Source: Bacteroidota bacterium
GTDB lineage: Bacteria > Bacteroidota > Ignavibacteria > UBA10030 > UBA6906
Direction: 5' to 3'
Assembly: GCA_017860555.1 (NCBI GenBank)
Contig: JAGDMJ010000014.1
Location: 1 to 16,483 of the forward strand
Length of the DNA: 16,483 nt
In this document: piece by piece, positions 1 through 5,691 of the stretch
How the letters are laid out: every line of letters begins with the position of its first letter
How positions within the stretch are numbered: the first letter of the stretch is position 1
Made by a program: the position numbers and the translations under genes
Notes under the pieces: generated by a model
Database searches by the model: none
The model's input: only the letters and a program-made list of their open reading frames with translations
What the model was told of the DNA's origin: nothing

Positions 1-231
1 GCCTTGAAGGATGCAGGGAAACCGTTCGGCCGGGAGGCTGCAATGGCGAAGCTGTTCGCTTCAAAGGTGGCGGTGCAGTCGGCCCTGGAGGCGATCCAGA
101 TCCATGGAGGGTACGGGTACGTGCGCGAATACCTGGTTGAGCGCTATCTGCGGGACGCAAAAATCACCGAAATCTATGAGGGGACTTCCGAGATCCAGCG
201 GGTGGTCATCGCGCGAAGCTTGCTTAAGTAG
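1..231 (+). CDS. Acyl-CoA dehydrogenase, C-terminal end (5' truncated by window)
   Basis: The reading frame is open from base 1 and stops at TAG 229-231, so only the last 76 residues of a protein usually about 380 residues long are present. This part belongs to the C-terminal helical domain of the acyl-CoA dehydrogenase family, flavoenzymes that oxidise acyl-CoA thioesters to trans-2-enoyl-CoA and pass electrons to electron-transfer flavoprotein in the cytoplasm. The visible signatures are IQIHGGYGYVREY, the RYLRDAKI segment and IYEGTSEIQ. The Glu of YEGT (codon 178-180) sits where short- and medium-chain enzymes carry the catalytic base that removes the alpha proton. Substrate chain length cannot be told from this fragment. 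No hairpin terminator is visible between its stop and the next gene, but the 63-nt gap and the unrelated function make a shared operon doubtful. Confidence 0.95.
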   Translation, partial: ALKDAGKPFGREAAMAKLFASKVAVQSALEAIQIHGGYGYVREYLVERYLRDAKITEIYEGTSEIQRVVIARSLLK

Positions 232-248
232 GCACTGTTTAGTAAATT
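220..248 (+). promoter_or_regulatory. Possible sigma70-type promoter for the first beta-barrel gene
   Basis: TTGCTT (220-225) and TAAATT (243-248) are separated by 17 nt and lie about 45 nt upstream of the ATG at 295. The -35 matches the consensus at three positions and the -10 at four. The -35 would overlap the end of the acyl-CoA dehydrogenase gene. This is a weak pattern match only. Confidence 0.25.
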
Positions 249-294
249 CGACGACATATTTACATCTACCCCATCCCACAAGGAGGACGTCTCG

Positions 295-840
295 ATGAAA
301 CGTATTCCTGTACTTTTTGCCACTCTCCTCATTGTACTTGGCCTCATGGTCAGTGATGCCGATGCCCAGACCCGATGGCTGGTCGGCGGCAGGTTGGGCA
401 TGTCGCTCTACACAGTCAGCACCGGTGCGGACCTCGGGCAATTTGCCTTTTTCTTTCAACAACAGAATGTCAGCACCTCCTCGACAAAGGCAGGGCTGCA
501 GATCGGGCCCATGGGTGAGGTTATATTCAGCAAGAAGTATGCGATCGGGACGGAATTCAACATTAACACGCAAGCGGGGACGCCCATCCAATGGGCAAGC
601 TATTTCAAGATGTACTTCACCATTCCGGGATCAACCATCAAGCCCTATGCAGATGCCGGTTTTTCCCTCTTCTTTGTCACTGGCGGCCCTTACTTTGGAA
701 TCCAGGCGGGTGGCGGGGCGATGTTTGAAATAGGCAAGAATCTCTATGTCCCCGCGGACCTCGAGCTTGGCCCGGTGTTCCTGACCGGGACGACAGGTTT
801 CTATTTCGCCATCACCAGCGGGATCCGCTATGTGATCTAG
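295..840 (+). CDS. Secreted, probable outer-membrane beta-barrel protein
   Basis: This is a 181-residue protein with a clear signal peptide: a Lys/Arg start, a hydrophobic core over residues 5-20, and a likely cut after DADA before QTRW. The mature part is rich in Gly and aromatic residues in alternating hydrophobic strands such as KMYFTI, FGIQAGGGAMF and FYFAITSGIRYVI. This is the pattern of a small, roughly eight-stranded outer-membrane barrel of the OMP_b-brl type, and the C-terminal strand ends in a hydrophobic residue as such proteins do. The start is fixed by AGGAGG at 281-286, 8 nt before the ATG. The next beta-barrel gene follows after 56 nt with no terminator, so the two are probably co-transcribed. 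There is no catalytic motif. Its role (structural, adhesin or small porin) cannot be deduced, and the barrel call is from composition and strand pattern rather than a recognised specific family. Confidence 0.8.
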   Translation: MKRIPVLFATLLIVLGLMVSDADAQTRWLVGGRLGMSLYTVSTGADLGQFAFFFQQQNVSTSSTKAGLQIGPMGEVIFSKKYAIGTEFNINTQAGTPIQWASYFKMYFTIPGSTIKPYADAGFSLFFVTGGPYFGIQAGGGAMFEIGKNLYVPADLELGPVFLTGTTGFYFAITSGIRYVI

Positions 841-896
841 CGTTATTTCCTCTCTGTTCTCACGGTACAAGGATTCACACACTAACTGGAGGAGGT

Positions 897-1598
897 ATGC
901 AGAGACTTGTTGTGCTTTCCGTTGTTGCCGTTTTGCTGACAGTTGCTTTTTCGGAGGGAGCATCCTCTCAACTTAAGTTCGGAGTTGGTGTCCGGACCGG
1001 GATGAATTTCGCGAGCATGTCCTTTGATCCCGAATTCTTCCCCAACAATCCGCAGATCGAACAGGGAGGCCGCACGTTGTTCATGGCGGGTGCGGCGGCA
1101 GAACTTGAATTCACCAAGATGTTGGGCGCCGAGCTCGATCTCCTGTACGTGGGCAAGGGAGCCAAGTTCACGAGGACCACAGACCAGGCAAGCCAGACGA
1201 TCAAACTGAGCGAGCTCGAGATCCCGATCCTCTTCAAGGCAAAATTCCTCACGGGTAATATTCGGCCATACGCTTTTGTCGGGCCAAGTCTTGGCATTAC
1301 TTTGAGTGCGAGTTCCGTGACCGAGATTCCGGGACAGCCCGTCCAGGATATCGACCTGAAGAGCAATCCTGGCGGGTCCCAGGTGGGGGGCATGGATTTC
1401 TCACTTCAGTTCGGAGGGGGTGCGGAGTATCTTATCACACCGAAGTTTGGAGTTTTCATGGATGTCCGCTATGTGCTGGGCCTTAGCAATCTCTACGACG
1501 ATTCTGCGATCCAGGTGGTTCCCGGCCAGCAGGTCGTGTCCCAGACTTGGAAGACCAGAGGGTTTATGATACAGCTCGGCGGAATGTACCATATCTGA
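897..1598 (+). CDS. PorT-like outer-membrane beta-barrel protein
   Basis: This 233-residue protein has an N-terminal signal peptide (hydrophobic residues 4-17, likely cleavage near SEGASSQ). The mature chain carries the landmarks of the PorT / outer membrane beta-barrel family: VGVRTGMNFA at the first strand, LSELEIPILFKAKF, RPYAFVGPSLGITLS, an FSLQFGGGAEYLI strand, a VRYVLGLSNLYDD segment and a final strand ending GGMYHI. Family members are outer-membrane barrels in Bacteroidota and relatives. PorT itself is linked to type IX secretion, but most homologues have no assigned task, so no secretion role is claimed here. A GGAGGAGG sequence at 888-895 lies almost against the ATG; pairing through its 5' half leaves about 4 nt spacing, and the signal peptide supports this start. 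The gene is probably the distal member of a two-gene unit closed by the terminator at 1621-1653. Confidence 0.85.
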   Translation: MQRLVVLSVVAVLLTVAFSEGASSQLKFGVGVRTGMNFASMSFDPEFFPNNPQIEQGGRTLFMAGAAAELEFTKMLGAELDLLYVGKGAKFTRTTDQASQTIKLSELEIPILFKAKFLTGNIRPYAFVGPSLGITLSASSVTEIPGQPVQDIDLKSNPGGSQVGGMDFSLQFGGGAEYLITPKFGVFMDVRYVLGLSNLYDDSAIQVVPGQQVVSQTWKTRGFMIQLGGMYHI

Positions 1599-1620
1599 TT
1601 TCAGCCAGCGGAGAGAGTAC

Positions 1621-1653
1621 CAAAAGGAGGGAACCGATCGGTTCCCTTTTTTT
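1621..1653 (+). terminator. Rho-independent terminator after the PorT-like gene
   Basis: GGGAACC (1629-1635) pairs perfectly with GGTTCCC (1640-1646) around a GATC loop and is followed directly by seven T (1647-1653). AAAA at 1622-1625 precedes the stem. It lies 23 nt after the stop at 1598 and separates the first two barrel genes from the next two. Confidence 0.92.
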
Positions 1654-1708
1654 GTCACCTCCATACTTTATCGTTGGCTGGCGGGGAACAATGGTTTTTG
1701 GCCTCGTG

Positions 1709-1737
1709 TTGACAAAATGCAGGCACCATTTCAGTAT
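1709..1737 (+). promoter_or_regulatory. Possible promoter for the third beta-barrel gene
   Basis: A perfect -35 hexamer, TTGACA (1709-1714), is followed 17 nt later by CAGTAT (1732-1737), a poor -10 that keeps the conserved A at position 2 and the final AT. It lies just downstream of a strong terminator, where a new promoter is expected. Transcription would begin near 1744, leaving a leader of only about 12 nt that still holds the GAGGAG ribosome site at 1747-1752. Moderate to low certainty because of the weak -10. Confidence 0.4.
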
Positions 1738-1755
1738 GAACAGAATGAGGAGATT

Positions 1756-2331
1756 ATGAAGAAATTGTTGCTCTTGCTGTTGCTACCGGCAATTGGCATG
1801 GCGCAGACATCAACGTACGGGACTGGCAAGAACACCGCGGGCCAGTTCTCGCTCGGCGCAGGCGCGGAATTTGTCCTGCCGGTGAGTGAAGGATTTAAGG
1901 ACGCATACAGCCTCGGCTACGGCGGAACTGTGAGAGGGGAATATGCTTTCACCCCGAACCTCTCTGGCATGCTCACTGCAGGGTACATCAGCCTGACGGG
2001 AAAAGAAATCGAAGGTGTCACCCTGGAGAACGGCAGCATGATCCCGGTTGTGGCCGGTTTGAAGTATTATTTCATGCCGGGAACGCTGCGGTTCTATGGA
2101 GCGTTCGACATAGGGATCACTTCTTTCACGATGTCCACCCCCGGAGGTGAGGTCTTTGGAGTACACGTCCCGTCTATTGAGGCTTCTTCGACGGAATTTA
2201 CATGGCAGCCCCAGCTTGGACTATTGGGCTACTTCTCCAACAAGGCTGCGTTCGATCTGAGTGTTCGGTGGATCGGTATAGCCGATGCGAATTCTCTTGG
2301 TATTCGTTTCGGTGTTCTATTTGACCTTTGA
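1756..2331 (+). CDS. Secreted beta-barrel protein, paralogue of the next gene
   Basis: This is a 191-residue protein starting MKK followed by a run of Leu and an AIGMAQ signal-peptidase site, so it is exported. The ATG at 1756 is chosen over an in-frame ATG at 1717 because it gives a textbook signal peptide and follows GAGGAG (1747-1752); the longer form would put polar residues before it. The mature part shows barrel strands: FSLGAGAEFVLPV, GYGGTVRGEYAF, a KYYFMPG strand and a C-terminal LGIRFGVLFDL. The order GAEFVLP, GGTVRGEY, IPVVAGLKYYFMP and ASSTEF is repeated with close substitutions in the following gene, so the pair arose by duplication. No enzyme motif is visible and the function is unknown. 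The gap after it carries a hairpin and a strong promoter, so the two paralogues are probably transcribed separately. Confidence 0.82.
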   Translation: MKKLLLLLLLPAIGMAQTSTYGTGKNTAGQFSLGAGAEFVLPVSEGFKDAYSLGYGGTVRGEYAFTPNLSGMLTAGYISLTGKEIEGVTLENGSMIPVVAGLKYYFMPGTLRFYGAFDIGITSFTMSTPGGEVFGVHVPSIEASSTEFTWQPQLGLLGYFSNKAAFDLSVRWIGIADANSLGIRFGVLFDL

Positions 2332-2364
2332 GATGAAGGGGCGTCCTTTTGACCTTTATGGGGA

Positions 2365-2388
2365 CAGCGGTCGCCGAATTGACCGCTG
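2365..2388 (+). other. Hairpin between the two paralogous barrel genes
   Basis: CAGCGGTC (2365-2372) and GACCGCTG (2381-2388) form a perfect 8-bp stem with an 8-nt loop, 33 nt after the stop at 2331. No T run follows (the next bases are CACAATG), so it is not a standard intrinsic terminator. It could act as an mRNA 3'-end structure, a weak terminator or a protein site. The rest of the 220-nt gap (2332-2551) holds only the promoter at 2457-2485; short open frames across it lack ribosome sites. Confidence 0.5.
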
Positions 2389-2456
2389 CACAATGCGTTC
2401 AGTGTGTCCCGCGTCACTGCCTTTTCTTGCCCAGGGCTTCCAATCTTCATCTTTCC

Positions 2457-2485
2457 TTGACAATCTGTTTGCTTTTTACTATACT
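2457..2485 (+). promoter_or_regulatory. Near-consensus sigma70 promoter for the fourth beta-barrel gene
   Basis: TTGACA (2457-2462) is a perfect -35, the spacer is exactly 17 nt and contains a T-rich stretch, and TATACT (2480-2485) matches the -10 consensus at five of six positions. Transcription would start near 2492, giving a leader of about 60 nt before the ATG at 2552. It is the best promoter in the window and suggests strong, probably constitutive expression of the downstream barrel protein. Confidence 0.8.
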
Positions 2486-2551
2486 CTCCACGGCGGACAA
2501 CGAAGGTCCAGTAACAAAATCGAATTATAACCACATCTTGGAGTGTCACAC

Positions 2552-3160
2552 ATGAAGAAACTGTTGATGGGACTGGTTGTTATGACGTTGGTTATGGCGA
2601 TTGCGGCTCCTGCAAATGCACAGAGCAAGCTGCACCTGAACATCGGGGCGAACGTCGAGCTCCCGTTGGGCTCGTTCTCAGACGGTCACGGAGTCGGCTT
2701 TGGCGGAACGGTTCAAGGGGAGTATTTATTTATGCCCCAGTTGTTCGGTACTGCTAAGCTTGGCTACCTGGTCTGGGGTGGGAAAGATATCACCGAGGAA
2801 GGTCATACGATCTCCACTGGCAGCTACAAAGGCGTTCCCTTCCTCGTTGGGGGCAAGTACTTCTTCATGCCTCAGAAGGCCAACACCATTCAATGGTACG
2901 GCCAGGTTGAAATCGGTCTTTTCTTCGGGTCGTACACTGTCCCGGCGATACCGGGTTACACAATTCCGGGGTTTGGAACAGTTGGCGGTACTCCGGAAAC
3001 CAGTGCTTCCTCCACCGATTTCGTGTTCTCTCCATCGGTCGGGATGGAATACCCCATGAGCAAGGGCTCGCTGGATGCCAGCATCAACTACTTCCTGATT
3101 GCGAGCACCGGTTCCGCGGGCAGCATCGGTCTTCGTGTGGGATACAAGTTCCCCTTGTAA
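2552..3160 (+). CDS. Secreted beta-barrel protein, probably highly expressed
   Basis: This is a 202-residue protein. The signal peptide runs from MKKLL through a hydrophobic core to APANAQ, a clean signal-peptidase I site, so it is exported and probably outer-membrane. Strand-like segments include LNIGANVELPLGSF, FGGTVQGEYLFMP, PFLVGGKYFFMP and a final SIGLRVGYKFPL ending as a barrel C-terminal strand would. It is a paralogue of the preceding gene; the main difference is a longer Pro/Gly loop (VPAIPGYTIPGFGTVGGTP) before the shared ASSTDF motif. The ATG at 2552 follows TTGGAG (2538-2543) with 8-nt spacing. A GTG at 2543 in the same frame would overlap that ribosome site and is rejected. It has its own strong promoter at 2457-2485 and terminator at 3181-3211, so it looks monocistronic. 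Function unknown; an abundant structural or porin-like envelope protein is the most natural reading. Confidence 0.85.
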   Translation: MKKLLMGLVVMTLVMAIAAPANAQSKLHLNIGANVELPLGSFSDGHGVGFGGTVQGEYLFMPQLFGTAKLGYLVWGGKDITEEGHTISTGSYKGVPFLVGGKYFFMPQKANTIQWYGQVEIGLFFGSYTVPAIPGYTIPGFGTVGGTPETSASSTDFVFSPSVGMEYPMSKGSLDASINYFLIASTGSAGSIGLRVGYKFPL

Positions 3161-3180
3161 GTACGTTTTTCCATTGCTCG

Positions 3181-3211
3181 AAAAGGAAGCCCCCTTTCGG
3201 GCTTCCTTTTT
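3181..3211 (+). terminator. Rho-independent terminator after the fourth beta-barrel gene
   Basis: GGAAGCCC (3185-3192) and GGGCTTCC (3199-3206) pair perfectly around a CCTTTC loop and are followed by five T (3207-3211). AAAA at 3181-3184 extends the stem by pairing with those T, so it may also stop transcription from the opposite strand. It lies 20 nt past the stop at 3160 and only 34 nt before the next start codon. Confidence 0.92.
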
Positions 3212-3245
3212 CATTATCAGGGGATGTTCCCCGGCGGACTGGACT

Positions 3246-4238
3246 ATGTTGACCGTCTCTCTCTCTGCGGCTCTCCTTTTTGCTCCCATCACTGACCCGG
3301 ATAGTGCCTCCACGGGCACGTATGCGCTCCTCTTTGGGGGCGACTGCCTGCTTGCGGCTCACTATGAACAGGCAGTCGGTGAAAACGGCGATTCAGCCTT
3401 CTCCGGCTTCGACCTCATGAATGAGGCCGATCTCTCCGTGGTAAATCTTGAATGTCCGGTGACGGTCCGGGGAGCAAAAGTCAAGAAACCTTTCAATTTC
3501 AGGATGAACCCTGCCTTCGTAGGCGCGCTCGACCGCTCTGGAATCGATATTGTGAACATCGCCAACAACCACATTTACGACTACGGAGAGGAAGGACTTT
3601 TCGACACAATTTCGTATCTTGATTCGGCGGGGATCTGGCATGTAGGGGCCGGGCGGAACGCACAGGAAGCGGCAACGCCCGTCATCGTGCAGGTCGGAAC
3701 CCGAAGGATCGGTTTTCAGGGATACTATGGCGGTGGCGAAGCGCCCGTCGCGTCCGGCGAGAATCCCGGCGTTGTTTCAAGGAGACTTCCGGTCATACTG
3801 CAGGACATTGAAACGCTCCGGAAGCGGGACTCCGTCGACTATGTTATTGTCAATCTTCACTGGGGAACGGAGAAAGCCACAATTCCTGATGCCGGCCAGA
3901 TTCAGTTCGCGCGTGCCTTGATCGATGGAGGGGCTGACGCCGTGATTGGCCATCACCCCCATGTGTTACAGGGAATTGAGCTCTACAAATCAGGGGTCAT
4001 CGTCTATTCGCTCGGCAACTTCGTCTTTGGCGGCAACTCGAGAGACTCATACGACACAGGACTCTTTGAGATCGCGCTGGGGGAGCACTCTGTGGACTAT
4101 CGATTCATCCCGATCCGGCTGGAGGGATGGAAGCTCACGACCCTTTCGGGAGGTGCAGCGGAGGCGGTGAAGAGCCGGATGTCCGAACTTTCTTCCATCT
4201 TTCCTCAAAGCATTTTCACCAAGAAGGAGACGCGATGA
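3246..4238 (+). CDS. CapA/PgsA-family metallophosphoesterase-like protein
   Basis: The predicted 330-residue protein belongs to the poly-gamma-glutamate capsule synthesis family (PGA_cap, calcineurin-like fold). The family's metal-site motifs are present in order: FGGD (Asp33), NLECP (67-71), ANNH (106-109), HWG (205-207), GHHPH (235-239) and the following SLGNFVF. Family members include CapA/PgsA of polyglutamate capsule systems, but many are stand-alone envelope proteins of unknown activity. No capB or capC neighbour is seen here, so a capsule role is not claimed. The frame is open back to 3099, but that stretch overlaps the upstream gene and its terminator. ATG 3246 leaves a short hydrophobic leader (residues 4-15) that could export the protein; the ribosome site is weak (GGACTGGA just upstream). 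The stop overlaps the lemA start as ATGA, so the two are translationally coupled. The start is the least certain point. Confidence 0.85.
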   Translation: MLTVSLSAALLFAPITDPDSASTGTYALLFGGDCLLAAHYEQAVGENGDSAFSGFDLMNEADLSVVNLECPVTVRGAKVKKPFNFRMNPAFVGALDRSGIDIVNIANNHIYDYGEEGLFDTISYLDSAGIWHVGAGRNAQEAATPVIVQVGTRRIGFQGYYGGGEAPVASGENPGVVSRRLPVILQDIETLRKRDSVDYVIVNLHWGTEKATIPDAGQIQFARALIDGGADAVIGHHPHVLQGIELYKSGVIVYSLGNFVFGGNSRDSYDTGLFEIALGEHSVDYRFIPIRLEGWKLTTLSGGAAEAVKSRMSELSSIFPQSIFTKKETR

Positions 4239-4834
4239 AATCACGCGGATGTCTGGTTGGCCTGGTTGTGATTGGAGTGATCGCAATCGGCCTGGTTATG
4301 TGGGGCATGGGAGTGTATAATTCCCTCGTCGGACTGGACGAGAGTGTGCGCTCTTCCTGGAGCCAGGTGGAGAGCCAGTATCAACGTCGGGCGGACCTCA
4401 TACCGAATCTCGTGAACACGGTGAAAGGATTCGCTCAACAGGAAAAGGACGTGCTCCTGGGAGTTACCGAGGCGCGCGCCCGAGTGGGCCAGATTACGGT
4501 AACCAAGGATGTGCTGGAAGATCCCGAGGCCTTCTCCAGATTTCAAGCGGCGCAGGATCAACTGTCGGGCGCTCTCTCACGCCTCCTGGCTGTTGCGGAG
4601 AATTACCCCAACCTGAAGTCGAACGAGAACTTCCTGGCTCTGCAGACGCAACTCGAAGGTACCGAGAACAGGATCACGGTAGAACGGCAACGATACAATC
4701 AAACGGTGCAAACATATAACACGACGATCCGGAAATTTCCGGCTTCCTTGATCGCTGGCTTCACGGGCTTCCGCGAAAAGCAGTACTTCAAGGCCAAAGA
4801 AGGTGCCGACACCGTGCCGGAAGTCAAGTTTTGA
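4235..4834 (+). CDS. lemA: LemA family membrane protein
   Basis: This 199-residue protein has one N-terminal transmembrane helix (about residues 6-25), a cysteine at position 6, and a long helical extracytoplasmic domain. The family signatures are clear: YNSLVGLDESVRSSWSQVESQYQRRADLIPNLVNTVKGF (positions 27-65 in part), a central helical region, RYNQTVQTYNTTIRKFP and a C-terminal KAKEGADTVPEVKF resembling the usual KAxxGAxxxPxVxF ending. LemA proteins are widespread single-pass proteins of unclear biochemical role, often encoded next to TPM-domain proteins, as here. The ATG at 4235 follows AAGGAG (4224-4229) with 5-nt spacing and overlaps the previous stop; its own TGA overlaps the TTG start of the next gene. 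One mRNA for all three genes is therefore likely. Confidence 0.96.
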   Translation: MKSRGCLVGLVVIGVIAIGLVMWGMGVYNSLVGLDESVRSSWSQVESQYQRRADLIPNLVNTVKGFAQQEKDVLLGVTEARARVGQITVTKDVLEDPEAFSRFQAAQDQLSGALSRLLAVAENYPNLKSNENFLALQTQLEGTENRITVERQRYNQTVQTYNTTIRKFPASLIAGFTGFREKQYFKAKEGADTVPEVKF

Positions 4835-5613
4835 CGCATCCGGGGCGTTCACTTCTCGCCGTTGCCATGGCAGCCCTTCTGCTCACTGCGGTGGTCCTGG
4901 CGCAGGAACAGGAACCGGCGGTGCCGACACTGATGCGGCACGTCACGGACCTGACCGGAACGCTGACGCCGCAGCAGATAGAGACACTTGACGCGCGGCT
5001 CCGCGCGTTTGAGGACAGCACCTCCAACCAGATCGTCGTGCTGATGCTCTCCACTCTCGGCTCCGGTTCCCTCGAGGACTATTCCATGCGGGTCGCCGAA
5101 GCGAACCGGATCGGAGTGAAAGGGCGTGACAACGGCGCGCTGCTGTTCATCGCGAAGGACGACCGGCGCGCCCGCATCGAGGTCGGCTATGGGCTCGAGG
5201 GAGCGCTTCCCGACATCACCGCGGGACAGATCGTCCGGAATGAGCTTGGGCCGCATTTCAGGATCGGAGAGTTCTACGAGGGGATCGGCGCGGCGGTCGA
5301 TGCAATGATGGCCGCGACCAAAGGAGAATACAAAGGAGAGAAGAAAAAGAAGGAGGACTCACCCATCGGGATTCTTCCCCTCTTGATCGTCCTGCTGGTT
5401 CTCTTTTTGATCATGCGCGGCGCCTCCCGGCGGCGAGGCGGACTGCTCGGAGGAAAAAGGAGTTCCTGGGGAGGAGGGCCGTTCTTCGGCGGAGGAGGAT
5501 TTGGAGGCGGCGGGTTCGGGGGTGGCCGCTCCGGAGGCGGCGGCTTTGGCGGTGGTGGCTTCTCCGGTGGCGGTGGTTCATTTGGTGGGGGAGGCGCGAG
5601 CGGAAGCTGGTAG
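4831..5613 (+). CDS. TPM-domain (YgcG-like) membrane protein with glycine-rich tail
   Basis: This is a 260-residue protein. It has a signal peptide (residues 1-24, ending VVLAQ), a TPM domain at about 36-162 with RDNGALLFIAKDDRRARIEVGYGLEGALPD (99-128) as its core, a Lys-rich linker (168-175), one transmembrane helix (179-196), an Arg-rich stop-transfer stretch, and a 50-residue tail made almost only of Gly with Phe and Ser. This is the standard architecture of the TPM_phosphatase / YgcG family. The TPM domain has been linked to acid phosphatase activity in plant TLP18.3 and to photosystem II repair there; the bacterial role is unsettled. The start is TTG at 4831, overlapping the LemA stop as TTGA. 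Only a weak GGAAG precedes it, so translation probably depends on reinitiation after lemA. The glycine tail causes a long proline-rich open frame on the other strand, which is not a gene. Confidence 0.92.
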   Translation: MTHPGRSLLAVAMAALLLTAVVLAQEQEPAVPTLMRHVTDLTGTLTPQQIETLDARLRAFEDSTSNQIVVLMLSTLGSGSLEDYSMRVAEANRIGVKGRDNGALLFIAKDDRRARIEVGYGLEGALPDITAGQIVRNELGPHFRIGEFYEGIGAAVDAMMAATKGEYKGEKKKKEDSPIGILPLLIVLLVLFLIMRGASRRRGGLLGGKRSSWGGGPFFGGGGFGGGGFGGGRSGGGGFGGGGFSGGGGSFGGGGASGSW

Positions 5614-5644
5614 GGGCTCCCTTCCCCCCCGGAATCCGAATTCA

Positions 5645-5657
5645 GACGTAAAACGTC
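5645..5657 (+). other. Small perfect inverted repeat upstream of the kinase gene
   Basis: GACGT (5645-5649), AAA, ACGTC (5653-5657) is a perfect 5-bp inverted repeat 35 nt before the kinase ATG. It could be an operator half-site pair or chance. No convincing promoter hexamers or T run accompany it in the 78-nt gap 5614-5691. Confidence 0.25.
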
Positions 5658-5691
5658 CGATAGGATTTGCAGCGACGACGCACTTGAATCA

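Noticed and set aside
897..1598. PorT-like protein as evidence of a type IX secretion system
   Set aside because: The family is broad and no other secretion component is encoded nearby.
1717..1755. Upstream in-frame ATG for the third barrel gene
   Set aside because: It puts thirteen polar residues before a perfect signal peptide, and the ribosome site GAGGAG lies between the two ATGs, favouring 1756.
2365..2388. Hairpin as an intrinsic terminator
   Set aside because: The stem is perfect, but no T run follows, so only a hairpin is reported.
2285..2555. Short + strand open frames across the gap between the paralogous barrel genes
   Set aside because: They overlap the upstream gene or the promoter, lack ribosome sites and have no recognisable sequence.
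3099..3245. N-terminal extension of the CapA-like frame by 49 residues
   Set aside because: It would overlap the end of the upstream barrel gene and run through a strong terminator hairpin, and the extra residues resemble no leader. The ATG at 3246 is preferred.
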